From NCBI GenBank assembly GCA_016841045.1, contig JAENZX010000031.1, forward strand, positions 1 through 43,551: 43,551 bases of DNA, in the 5' to 3' direction. A program made the position numbers and the translations under genes. Every line of letters begins with the position of its first letter. Positions within the stretch are counted from its first letter, which is position 1. Shown here piece after piece: positions 1 through 7,126 of this stretch. The notes beneath the pieces were generated by a model. It saw only the letters and a list, made by a program, of their open reading frames with translations. It ran no database searches and was not told the origin of the DNA. This DNA is from Thermincola carboxydiphila. Its GTDB lineage: Bacteria; Bacillota; Thermincolia; Thermincolales; UBA2595.

Positions 1-64
1 ACGCTTCTGCACCATTCTCTTTTATTTCTTCTATGACTTCTTTAAAGGGGGCTACCGTTTCCAC
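1..64 (-). CDS. 5' end of a probable HdrD/BamD-like Fe-S protein (cut by window edge)
   Basis: Only the first 21 codons lie in the window. A GTG start at 62-64 follows a GGGGAGG ribosome binding site with a 9-nt spacer, and the frame stays open to the window edge, reading METVAPFKEVIEEIKENGAEA. It lies 34 bp downstream of bamC in the same direction, so it is very likely in the bam operon. In obligate anaerobes the gene after bamBC often encodes BamD, an HdrD-like iron-sulfur protein, and a short acidic helix before the first Cys cluster would fit that family. No cysteine is visible here, so the identity rests on position and a weak N-terminal resemblance. Confidence 0.5.
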   Translation of the reverse strand, partial: METVAPFKEVIEEIKENGAEA

Positions 65-98
65 GTCTTTTAACCTCCCCTTTCACTTTAATGTTTTA

Positions 99-647
99 TT
101 AGCCCTTCTGCGACATCCGGGCAATGGAATCAACCAGCTTTGGCAAACCATATTTATCTACCAGTGATTTTAAACTTGTCTCCATCTCACCAAGTTTAAC
201 CTGTTCCTCTTCTTCTTCAACTTCCTCTTCATATTCTTCGTATGTCAGGGCTTCCGCCAGGCACCATTGAACACACATAGGTGTCTCAATTGCCGGGTCG
301 TCTTCACACATATCACATCTTAGAGGAAGTCCGGAATCGGGTTCTTTAAATAAATCCCTGGCCGGGCAGGAAGCCCCGCAGAAGCTGCACTCGCTATATT
401 CTTTTCCATTTATTGTGTAGACGTTTCTGCCATCACATTCCGATTTCGTATATTCAGCAGCACGGATTGGTACATACTCATCATTAATTGGATCTATAAC
501 CATACGAATCCGGGATCTGGCCGGATTTATGCTGCTGTATTTCGGGTTTGCGTGAAATGCCGCGCAGGCTACCTCACATGCCCGGCAGCCATTACACTTA
601 TCCAAATCTACCTTGATTACTTTTATCTTCTTCTTTACTTTACTCAT
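99..647 (-). CDS. bamC: Class II benzoyl-CoA reductase, iron-sulfur subunit BamC
   Basis: A 182-residue ferredoxin-like protein that would carry electrons to or from the tungsten subunit BamB in ATP-independent benzoyl-CoA reduction. Cys clusters: CNGCRACEVAC near residues 18-28, CSFCGASC near 86-93, then CDMC and CVQWC near 112-130, enough for about three [4Fe-4S] clusters. A glutamate-rich stretch follows near 138-150. The start at 647 (MSKVKKK) is chosen because GAGGG lies just upstream and the ATG overlaps the bamB stop by 8 bp (ATGAGTAA), a sign of translational coupling; an in-frame ATG at 683 would extend the protein into bamB without family support. The tight link to bamB makes the assignment firm. 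A generic AOR-partner ferredoxin is the only alternative. Confidence 0.88.
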   Translation of the reverse strand: MSKVKKKIKVIKVDLDKCNGCRACEVACAAFHANPKYSSINPARSRIRMVIDPINDEYVPIRAAEYTKSECDGRNVYTINGKEYSECSFCGASCPARDLFKEPDSGLPLRCDMCEDDPAIETPMCVQWCLAEALTYEEYEEEVEEEEEQVKLGEMETSLKSLVDKYGLPKLVDSIARMSQKG

Positions 648-2598
648 TGTAGATCCCTCTCTGTTCCAAGTCTTCGCCAACATAACCCAGGTCTATTTCT
701 TCCAAATACTCTTTAGTAGGAACTCCATTATTATTAAACCCTCTAAATTTGTAGTACTCATCAAGAAGCTGGGCTTCAAGCTCAGGGAATCTTTTCTTCC
801 AATGGTTTTCCGGCGGCTTCTCGTCGGCTCTTCTCATTCCTCTTCTATTATTAAAGGCCCTGATTAAAGTACGGTTCCTTCTGGCTATTTTGGTTAGTCC
901 GTCCGGATCCAAATCCATGCCGGTCGCTGCTGAGATAAGCTTCGGATAATTGTGTATATGATAGGGTGGTTTCAGTGGGAAAGATGATAAACCGGCACAC
1001 ATTCCGAGAGAGTCATCAATATAATGCATTCTTTCCATCCAGTCAACAATTTCACAGCATTCCTGAACACCTGGGTAAAATGGCATTGAGTAGTCTCCGC
1101 GGAACTCCCATTTCTTAACAATATCCTTAAATTTCTCGTCAGGAGCCTGGATCCAATCTTTACAAAATTCTTCTCTTTCCTCCATGGTGGCAAACGGTGC
1201 TTGGGGGAACTGTCCTTCAATCTGGGTAATGTTTATCTTCTCGCCTGTAGCATACATGAGGAAATAAATAGGATTCAGCATTCCCAGCTTAAGAGGCAGC
1301 TGCTCATGTTTCTTAATATTATTGTGAGCAAATTCTTCCGCCCCATTGCCTATTTCTTTGGCAGCCCAGTAGGTACCTTTGGCTAAAACATCGCCTATCC
1401 CTTCCCGATGAACAATGGCGTCAAGTAACCAGTAGAATCTTCCCTCGGCATCATCCGGCATTCCAGGGAAGTCCTTCTCGGTCAAAATGCCCGCTTCTAA
1501 CAGTTCAAGGGCAAAGGCCATAACCTGCGGGGTAGAGAATCCATCTACTCCGTACTCGGTTGCGCGCTGAGCAATTCTAAAACCAAAATCAAGATCTGAA
1601 TAAGCCGCCATTGTATAAGTCAGCTTAGAGAAGCACTTCATCATGTAGGTCGAAATTCCCGGGACGGAAATTATTGCCCCACATTTCATAGGACAGTTAT
1701 AGCAGCTGATTAACCTTGTTCTCACACTTTCCTGAGTCTCTTTCCACTTCGTTTCAATTTCACCGTTCCAGAAATCTCTTCTCCGTGTGCGGGAGTTTCC
1801 CCACATGAAATTTTCAGTATGCCATTTCTCGTCAACATGCAGCATCTCCTGAGGAGACCCAAGCCCCTGCAAAATAGTCATTACATTAGGAATTGGATTA
1901 TCATTTCTGAATTTGATATAATCCAGTACTTCGTTGCAAAGCCCAAAAAATTCTGCCGGGCGGGCAACGTTAATATCCTTTGTGCCACGAACAGCAATTG
2001 CCTTTAAGCCTTTGTCTCCCATTACGGCGCCTATTCCTGCACGGCTGCAGCTGGACCTGCCCTGTTCGATGGAAGCAAAATAGACCCTATTTTCACCAGC
2101 TGCGCCGATAGCAGCCACGTGAGCGTTGGGCTCCTTTAACTCCTGTTTAATAAGTTCCTGAGTCTCAACAGCGCCTTTTCCCCGCAAATGAGAGGCATCA
2201 CGGATTTCTACTTTGTCGTTATTAATGTACAAATAAACCAGGTCAGGTGACTTGCCGCGAATAATCACTTTGTCATAACCGGCATACTTCAATTCCGGTG
2301 AAAAAAATCCTCCCATCATTGAAAATGCCATTAACCCAGTTTGAGGAGATATGGTAGAAACGATGGTACGGTTAGCGCCAGGAGCAGGTGTGCCGCCAAA
2401 AAGACCAGCGCTGAAAATCAATAAATTTTCGGGGTCAAAAGGCTGCACTTCCGGACCAACCCTGTCCCATAATATCTTTGCGTTAGTACCTAACCCCCCA
2501 AGATGAAGCTCAGTTAATTTCGGGTCGCTTTCTACCCTCTCGATGTTTCCTCGGGATAAATCAACTTCTAAATTATACCCTGTCTCTGCGTACCTCAT
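640..2598 (-). CDS. bamB: Class II benzoyl-CoA reductase, tungsten active-site subunit BamB
   Basis: A 652-residue aldehyde:ferredoxin oxidoreductase-family protein, matching the length of Geobacter BamB (about 653). The N-terminus MRYAETGYNLEVDLSRGNIE and the block PLKPPYHIHNYP near the C-terminus closely resemble BamB as I recall it, rather than ordinary aldehyde oxidoreductases. The cluster-binding CYNCPMKC lies near residue 300, and a fourth Cys (GMCAG) lies near 547. BamB holds a tungsten bis-pterin and reduces benzoyl-CoA to cyclohexa-1,5-diene-1-carbonyl-CoA. The ATG at 2598 has an AGGGG site about 8 nt upstream. A 508-bp upstream region rich in TGAATGG repeats probably carries the operon's control sites. 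A close paralogue acting on another aryl-CoA cannot be excluded. Confidence 0.9.
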   Translation of the reverse strand: MRYAETGYNLEVDLSRGNIERVESDPKLTELHLGGLGTNAKILWDRVGPEVQPFDPENLLIFSAGLFGGTPAPGANRTIVSTISPQTGLMAFSMMGGFFSPELKYAGYDKVIIRGKSPDLVYLYINNDKVEIRDASHLRGKGAVETQELIKQELKEPNAHVAAIGAAGENRVYFASIEQGRSSCSRAGIGAVMGDKGLKAIAVRGTKDINVARPAEFFGLCNEVLDYIKFRNDNPIPNVMTILQGLGSPQEMLHVDEKWHTENFMWGNSRTRRRDFWNGEIETKWKETQESVRTRLISCYNCPMKCGAIISVPGISTYMMKCFSKLTYTMAAYSDLDFGFRIAQRATEYGVDGFSTPQVMAFALELLEAGILTEKDFPGMPDDAEGRFYWLLDAIVHREGIGDVLAKGTYWAAKEIGNGAEEFAHNNIKKHEQLPLKLGMLNPIYFLMYATGEKINITQIEGQFPQAPFATMEEREEFCKDWIQAPDEKFKDIVKKWEFRGDYSMPFYPGVQECCEIVDWMERMHYIDDSLGMCAGLSSFPLKPPYHIHNYPKLISAATGMDLDPDGLTKIARRNRTLIRAFNNRRGMRRADEKPPENHWKKRFPELEAQLLDEYYKFRGFNNNGVPTKEYLEEIDLGYVGEDLEQRGIYNE

Positions 2599-2680
2599 AT
2601 TTCAACCCCTCTTACGCGTTTTCCCGGGCTTTGTCGACATCATAATGCCGACCGCCCTGCTTAATTTGATTGTACCTAAA

Positions 2681-3000
2681 AATGAATGGCGATTCATTAC
2701 CTTTTTGTCCAATGAACATATTCTCAGGTCAAACGGTCAAATGAATGGCTGTTCGGTTTTGGTTAGCAGTTGAACGGTTACATAGATGCTTTCTTACCAT
2801 TCACCCCAGTTTTTCTACCATTCAACCCCCATTACCTACCGCTTAAAGTTATTCAATTGTAATTTTCCGCCTTAGGAAAAGAATTGAAGCATCAGACTCA
2901 CTTCCCCGCATTTCATCAATCTTCCGCCTTATTCATTGCTAGCTATTTCAAATCTACATAAACACAGTGAACAACTATTCAGGATTTTGAATGGCTATTC
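2681..3000. promoter_or_regulatory. Cluster of TGAATGG operator-like repeats
   Basis: TGAATGG occurs forward at 2683-2689, 2742-2748 and 2988-2994, and inverted (CCATTCA) at 2797-2803 and 2818-2824. The inverted pair is 21 bp apart, two helical turns. At 2684, 2743 and 2989 the motif extends to GAATGGCnnTTC, an imperfect dyad. The best copy, AATGAATGGCGATTCATT at 2681-2698, has perfect 7-bp arms around a GGCG centre. This spacing and repetition is typical of binding sites for a dimeric regulator of the bam genes. The regulator is not identified; no TetR, MarR or GntR gene lies in the window. Confidence 0.5.
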
Positions 3001-3041
3001 GTTTTCTTACAATTAATAAGTTACATATTAATTACGTTTAT

Positions 3042-3093
3042 CAAAAGAAGGCCTCCTAAGATAGAATTCTATTCTTCCTCAGGAGGTCCTTCT
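3042..3093 (-). terminator. Intrinsic terminator of the benzoate-CoA ligase gene
   Basis: Inverted repeat AGAAGGCCTCCT (3046-3057) with AGGAGGTCCTTCT (3081-3093) and an AT-rich centre, followed on the minus strand by CTTCTTTTG. It begins 14 bp after the ligase stop. It is strikingly similar to the terminator at 7051-7110. Confidence 0.75.
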
Positions 3094-3106
3094 GCTAATT
3101 TATGGT

Positions 3107-4669
3107 TTATTCATCAAGCTGACGCAGTCTAAAGCGCTGGATCTTTCCAGTAGCAGTCTTTGGCAGCTCGGGAACGAACTTTATCCAGCGGGGGAACTTA
3201 TACGGAGCAATTCTGGTCTTAACAAACTTGGACAGTTCTTTAGCCAGTTCAGGAGTGGGGTCATACCCCTCTTTAAGCACCACAAAAGCTTTAGGCTTAA
3301 TAAGACCATCATCATCACCACAGCCAGTGACACCGGTCTCCAGAACAGCCGGATGATCCAGCAATGAGTTTTCTACCTCAAGCGGAGAGACCCATATTCC
3401 ACCAGCCTTAATCATGTCGTCACCGCGTCCTACATACCAGAAATAGCCATCTTCGTCCTGGTAATATTGGTCACCTGTATTGAACCACTCACCCTTAAAA
3501 GCTTCCTTGGTCTTTTCGTGCTTGTTCCAGTAGTAGGCAGCAGTACTGTCGCCCTTAACCTGCAGAGTTCCTACCTCATTGACCGGCAGGACATTGCCGT
3601 CCACATCAACAATCTTGGCCTCGTAGCCAGGAACAATCTTGCCGGTACTTCCCGCTTTGACCTGTCCTGGCAGGTTGCTGATGTAGATGTGTAAAATTTC
3701 CGTAGACCCGATGCCATCCAAAATCTCCATATTGTACATATCACGCCAACGTTCGAAGATAACTTTAGGTAGCGCTTCGCCAGCGGAAACACAATATCTG
3801 ATGCTGCTCAGATCATATTTTTCTTTGGCCCCTTCCACCTGGAGCAATGATGTATAAGAAGTTGGAACACCAAAGAATAAGGTGGGCTTGTATTTGTCAA
3901 TTACTTCATAAATATGATCCGGGGTCGGACGATTCGATGAGAGAATTGCCGTACCTCCTACATAGAAGGAGAAATAGAGGCCGTTACCCAATCCGTAGGC
4001 AAAAAATAGTCTAGCCACAGAAAAAGTTCGGTCATTTTCGTTAATTCCCAGAATCCCTTTGGCATAATACTCAGCACTATAGGCCATATCGTGATGCAGG
4101 TGTACTGTACCCTTGGGGAAACCTGTTGTACCAGAGCTGTAAAGCCAGAAAGCAGGGTCATCTTTAGATGTTTCTGCCGCCTCCAGTTGAGTCGACTCTT
4201 CACTTATAACATCATAAAAACTAAGGCAGTTGTCAACAGGAGCACCGACTACAATGATATGCTGTAGATATTTTAAATTACTGCGAACTTCCAATATACC
4301 GCCGACTAATTCTGAGCTAACTACAGCTACTTTAGCTCGGCTGTCATTTAACAGGTATTCGTAGTCTGCCGGCTTAAGCATAGTATTTGTAGGAATAGGC
4401 ACAGCACCAATTTTCATAGCGCCAAAGAAGCCGTATGCATACTCCGGACAATCTAACAACAATAAAAGCACCCGGTCTTCTAAACCTAAACCCAGCCCCT
4501 TTAAAGCATTACCAGTCTGGTTAACCCTCTCCCGTACTTCACTATAAGTTATTTCTTGATCTTCATAAAGAATGGCAATTTTGTCTCCCCGGCCTTCCTG
4601 CTCATGACGGTCAACAAAAAGGCTGGCGGCATTATAAGTATCTGTTCCTGCGGTTTTAGTTTCTTCCAC
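3107..4669 (-). CDS. Benzoate-CoA ligase family protein (BadA/BamY type)
   Basis: A 520-residue AMP-forming ligase that would activate benzoate or a close aryl acid to its CoA thioester, feeding BamBC. The P-loop YSSGTTGFPKG lies near residues 177-187, with GSTE near 322, GDQYYQDEDGYFWYVGRGDD near 400-420 and the C-terminal catalytic Lys in GKIQRFRLRQ. The segments FFAYGLGNGLYF and FFGVPTSY are typical of the benzoate-CoA ligase family. The start is GTG at 4669, with GGGGG 8 nt upstream. A good sigma-54 promoter sits at 4795-4812, so transcription should depend on the upstream activator (4992-7004). Exact substrate (benzoate or hydroxybenzoate) is not readable. Confidence 0.85.
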   Translation of the reverse strand: MEETKTAGTDTYNAASLFVDRHEQEGRGDKIAILYEDQEITYSEVRERVNQTGNALKGLGLGLEDRVLLLLLDCPEYAYGFFGAMKIGAVPIPTNTMLKPADYEYLLNDSRAKVAVVSSELVGGILEVRSNLKYLQHIIVVGAPVDNCLSFYDVISEESTQLEAAETSKDDPAFWLYSSGTTGFPKGTVHLHHDMAYSAEYYAKGILGINENDRTFSVARLFFAYGLGNGLYFSFYVGGTAILSSNRPTPDHIYEVIDKYKPTLFFGVPTSYTSLLQVEGAKEKYDLSSIRYCVSAGEALPKVIFERWRDMYNMEILDGIGSTEILHIYISNLPGQVKAGSTGKIVPGYEAKIVDVDGNVLPVNEVGTLQVKGDSTAAYYWNKHEKTKEAFKGEWFNTGDQYYQDEDGYFWYVGRGDDMIKAGGIWVSPLEVENSLLDHPAVLETGVTGCGDDDGLIKPKAFVVLKEGYDPTPELAKELSKFVKTRIAPYKFPRWIKFVPELPKTATGKIQRFRLRQLDE

Positions 4670-4794
4670 TGTTTTGTCCCCCTTTTTAAAATATTAGATT
4701 TCGTTCTCGCCATCTTTCGGCTTTAGCCCCTGCCATCAAGTAGATGCACAAGGTCCATACTCCCATAGAGCGTGTTAGCTTTGCTAAATATAAA

Positions 4795-4812
4795 GTGCAA
4801 ATTTAAGACCAA
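4795..4812 (-). promoter_or_regulatory. Sigma-54 (-24/-12) promoter of the benzoate-CoA ligase gene
   Basis: Minus strand reads TTGGTCTTAAATTTGCAC: GG, exactly 10 nt, GC, with the T-rich -12 element TTTGCA. It lies directly downstream of a sigma-54 activator gene and upstream of the ligase. Confidence 0.75.
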
Positions 4813-4866
4813 AAATCTTTTTTTCCCACCCAAACGTCATTTTTTCTGCCCGAAATGTTGTATTTC

Positions 4867-4878
4867 TCCGTTAACGGA
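4867..4878. promoter_or_regulatory. Candidate upstream activator site
   Basis: TCCGTTAACGGA is a perfect 12-bp palindrome about 60 bp upstream of the -24 element, where a sigma-54 activator would bind. A partly similar imperfect dyad (CCACT-N9-AGTGG containing CCAACGGG) lies at about 8944-8962, upstream of the second sigma-54 promoter. Inferred from position and symmetry only. Confidence 0.4.
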
Positions 4879-4922
4879 AATATCAGTTCCATTAACAGTA
4901 CAACAAATTACCCAAAATACAT

Positions 4923-4966
4923 AAAAATCGGTGCCACAGAGCACCGCGCCGGTGTTCTATCGCACC
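4923..4966 (-). terminator. Intrinsic terminator of sigma-54 activator 1
   Basis: On the minus strand GGTGC ... GGCACC encloses an inner stem AGAACACCG/CGGTGCTCT, followed by GATTTTTAT. It lies 25 bp after the stop codon and separates the activator from its likely target promoter. Confidence 0.75.
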
Positions 4967-4991
4967 AAGTTATATGAAGTCATTTTGATAA

Positions 4992-7004
4992 TCACTTTTG
5001 CAGTCCATATTTTGCTGCCTTCCGTACAATATTGGAGTGGTCGAGGCCTAATACCTCTGCCGCCTTCCTTATGGAAGGATAATTATCTAAAGCCATTCTA
5101 ATCAGTTTCTTCTCCAATATTTCCTTAGCCTCCGGAATTGGCATAAGCTCATTAACCATAATAGGCGAATGAAACTTGTTTTTAAACTTGGCAAGCTGCT
5201 CCCGAACCTGCCGGGCTTCTATCACTTCATCATCTGTAATGACCAGCAGTCGTTCCATGACGTTCTGCAGTTCCCTTACGTTGCCTGACCAACTATAGGA
5301 CTCCAGAATCGGCAGAGCATTAGGGTCAAGCCGCTTCTTAACTCCGTATTTCTCATTATAGGTCTGAATAAAGTGCATCGCCAGTGGAAGGATATCTTCT
5401 TTTCTTTCACGCAAGGGCGGGACTTCAATTGGAACCACATTTAGCCGGTAAAAAAGGTCTTCGCGAAAAGCTCCCTCCTGTACCCGTTCCCAAATATCCT
5501 GGTTGGTGGCAGCAATAATTCTGACATCCAGTTTAATAGGCTTCGTTCCGCCAATCCGGTATATTTCCTGTTCCTGGAGAACCCGCAACAATTTTACCTG
5601 AAGATTAGTCGGCATATCTCCTATTTCATCTAAAAGCAAGGTACCCCGGTCTGCTATCTCAAACATTCCTAGTTTTACCTCCCTGTTGGCTCCAGTAAAA
5701 GCCCCAGGTTCATAACCAAAAAGTTCAGATTCTAAAAGATTTTCCGGAATCGCTCCACAGTTAATTTGAACAAAACTACCTATATTGGCCCTGGAACTGG
5801 CATTATGAATAATCCTGGCCAGCACTTCCTTCCCTACACCTGATTCACCAAGGATTAGTACTGTAGCATCAGTCTGAGCTGTTCGGACTGCCAGATTGAA
5901 AATTTCCATCATTCCAGGACTCTTAGCAATAATCTTATCCTTTGAAAGACGCTCCGGAATGAACTGAGATAACTCTGTCTGGTACCGGCTGGCCAATAGT
6001 TTGGATTCTTTCAGTTCCTCATTGAGCTTATTTAGTTCTGTCATGTCACGGACATTAGTTACTACCCTGATAACCTTGCCGTCAGAACCAAATATCGGAC
6101 TGCCGGTAACAAGCACTTCTTTTCCAGTAATAATTTTTTGGACACCGGTAACTATTCTACCTTCCTGGAGCGCTCTTACGGTGACTGATTCATGATGAAA
6201 AATTCCGGTTTCAAACAGGTTATTAATCAACTTGCCTTCGAAGTGTGTTGCATCCAAACCTGTCAGACGGGCAAGAGCCTGGTTAATTCGTATGCCTCTC
6301 CCCTGGTCATCAGTAATCATGACTCCATCAAAGGAGGATTCAATAATCGCATCTAATTCACGATTCAGCTGCTGAACAGAAGCCAGTTCTGAAGAGACCT
6401 TCTCTAGTTCAGTGATGTCCTGAAAAACGGCCAGCGCCCCTGTAATTTTGTTATTACAGACAATTGGTGCGCGGTTGGAGATAATGGTTCGACCATTGGT
6501 TTCCAGTTTCTGTCCGTACTGGATGTCACCGGTCTCACAAGTCTCAGGCAGACGACTGGCTGGAAACAATTCTTTAATGTGCTTCCCAATTGCACTCCTA
6601 TCGACCCCCAGACGACGGCATGCCTCCTGGTTCAATAAAACGATATTACCGGCACGGTTGATAGCGATAATTCCGTTCGGCACACTTTCCAACAATGACC
6701 GAAAATTCCCATCCGAATCTTCAACAGGAAGCCACGAATCGTAATCCAGCAGAGCCTTCTCAGGAGCGTCATTTTCTCTATAAGTAGTGAATTCTGATTC
6801 CATGACGTCCTTTACTTTGCTCTCCGGCTCAGATTGCACTCTCCTAAGACCAACCGTTAACCGAAGCAAGCCAATGATTTGGTTATTTCTGACAACAGGC
6901 GCAGAGCAAACATCCTCGTTAATCATAGTTTCCAATGCTTCTTTTAAGGGCCGGTCAGGATCAAATACTAAAGCACTGGGTCTAACTAGTTTTTGAATCC
7001 CCAT
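4992..7004 (-). CDS. Sigma-54 activator 1 (CBS-PAS-PAS-AAA+-Fis)
   Basis: A 670-residue enhancer-binding activator. Order: CBS pair (about 5-105, the second shortened), PAS 1 (about 106-205, starting LLESVPNGIIAINRAG), PAS 2 (about 222-325), AAA+ (about 350-590) with Walker A GESGVGKE, the sigma-54 contact GAFTGA and Walker B TLLLDEIGD, then a Fis-type helix-turn-helix ending the protein. Compared with its paralogue at 9067-11163 it lacks 24 residues joining CBS 2 to PAS 1 and 4 more in the CBS linker, while DNA for residues after about 115 is essentially identical. AGGAGGG precedes the ATG. Only 46 bp separate it from the terminator of the permease gene upstream, so it may be expressed by read-through. 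Likely target: the adjacent ligase gene. Confidence 0.88.
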   Translation of the reverse strand: MGIQKLVRPSALVFDPDRPLKEALETMINEDVCSAPVVRNNQIIGLLRLTVGLRRVQSEPESKVKDVMESEFTTYRENDAPEKALLDYDSWLPVEDSDGNFRSLLESVPNGIIAINRAGNIVLLNQEACRRLGVDRSAIGKHIKELFPASRLPETCETGDIQYGQKLETNGRTIISNRAPIVCNNKITGALAVFQDITELEKVSSELASVQQLNRELDAIIESSFDGVMITDDQGRGIRINQALARLTGLDATHFEGKLINNLFETGIFHHESVTVRALQEGRIVTGVQKIITGKEVLVTGSPIFGSDGKVIRVVTNVRDMTELNKLNEELKESKLLASRYQTELSQFIPERLSKDKIIAKSPGMMEIFNLAVRTAQTDATVLILGESGVGKEVLARIIHNASSRANIGSFVQINCGAIPENLLESELFGYEPGAFTGANREVKLGMFEIADRGTLLLDEIGDMPTNLQVKLLRVLQEQEIYRIGGTKPIKLDVRIIAATNQDIWERVQEGAFREDLFYRLNVVPIEVPPLRERKEDILPLAMHFIQTYNEKYGVKKRLDPNALPILESYSWSGNVRELQNVMERLLVITDDEVIEARQVREQLAKFKNKFHSPIMVNELMPIPEAKEILEKKLIRMALDNYPSIRKAAEVLGLDHSNIVRKAAKYGLQK

Positions 7005-7050
7005 ACAGACCCTCCTGTAAACTGAAATTTGATTACAAAGAAAATAACAT

Positions 7051-7110
7051 CAGCAAAAAGCCTCCTAAGAAAATAGAAATTATATTCTAATCTCAGGAGG
7101 CCCTTCTGCT
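7051..7110 (-). terminator. Intrinsic terminator of the MFS permease gene
   Basis: Arms AGCAAAAAGCCTCCTAAGA (7052-7070) and TCTCAGGAGGCCCTTCTGCT (7091-7110) pair, followed on the minus strand by a T-containing tail. The 3' arm region and the flanking CTTCTGCTAATTTA match the terminator at 3042-3093. Confidence 0.65.
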
Positions 7111-7126
7111 AATTTAGATTTTTGAT

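Larger units (their letters stand above)
2599..3106. other. 508-bp intergenic control region upstream of bamB
   Basis: No gene of its own. It holds the bamB ribosome binding site, a repeated TGAATGG motif between 2681 and 3000, and the terminator of the upstream ligase gene at 3042-3093. No -24/-12 promoter pattern was found on the minus strand here, unlike the neighbouring regulated genes. A possible but weak sigma-A -10 (TACAAT, minus strand, about 2670-2675) would put the 18-bp palindrome at 2681-2698 in the -35 region. Confidence 0.6.
4670..4991. other. 322-bp control region between sigma-54 activator 1 and the ligase gene
   Basis: Holds, in transcription order, the activator terminator (4923-4966), a candidate activator site around TCCGTTAACGGA (4867-4878), a -24/-12 promoter (4795-4812) and a leader of about 115 nt before the GTG start. 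Stretches such as CCCAAAnGTC recur in the corresponding region at 8880-8930. Confidence 0.7.

Noticed and set aside
2599-3041. Sigma-54 promoter for bamB
   Set aside because: No GG-N10-GC arrangement with acceptable flanks was found on the minus strand in this interval.
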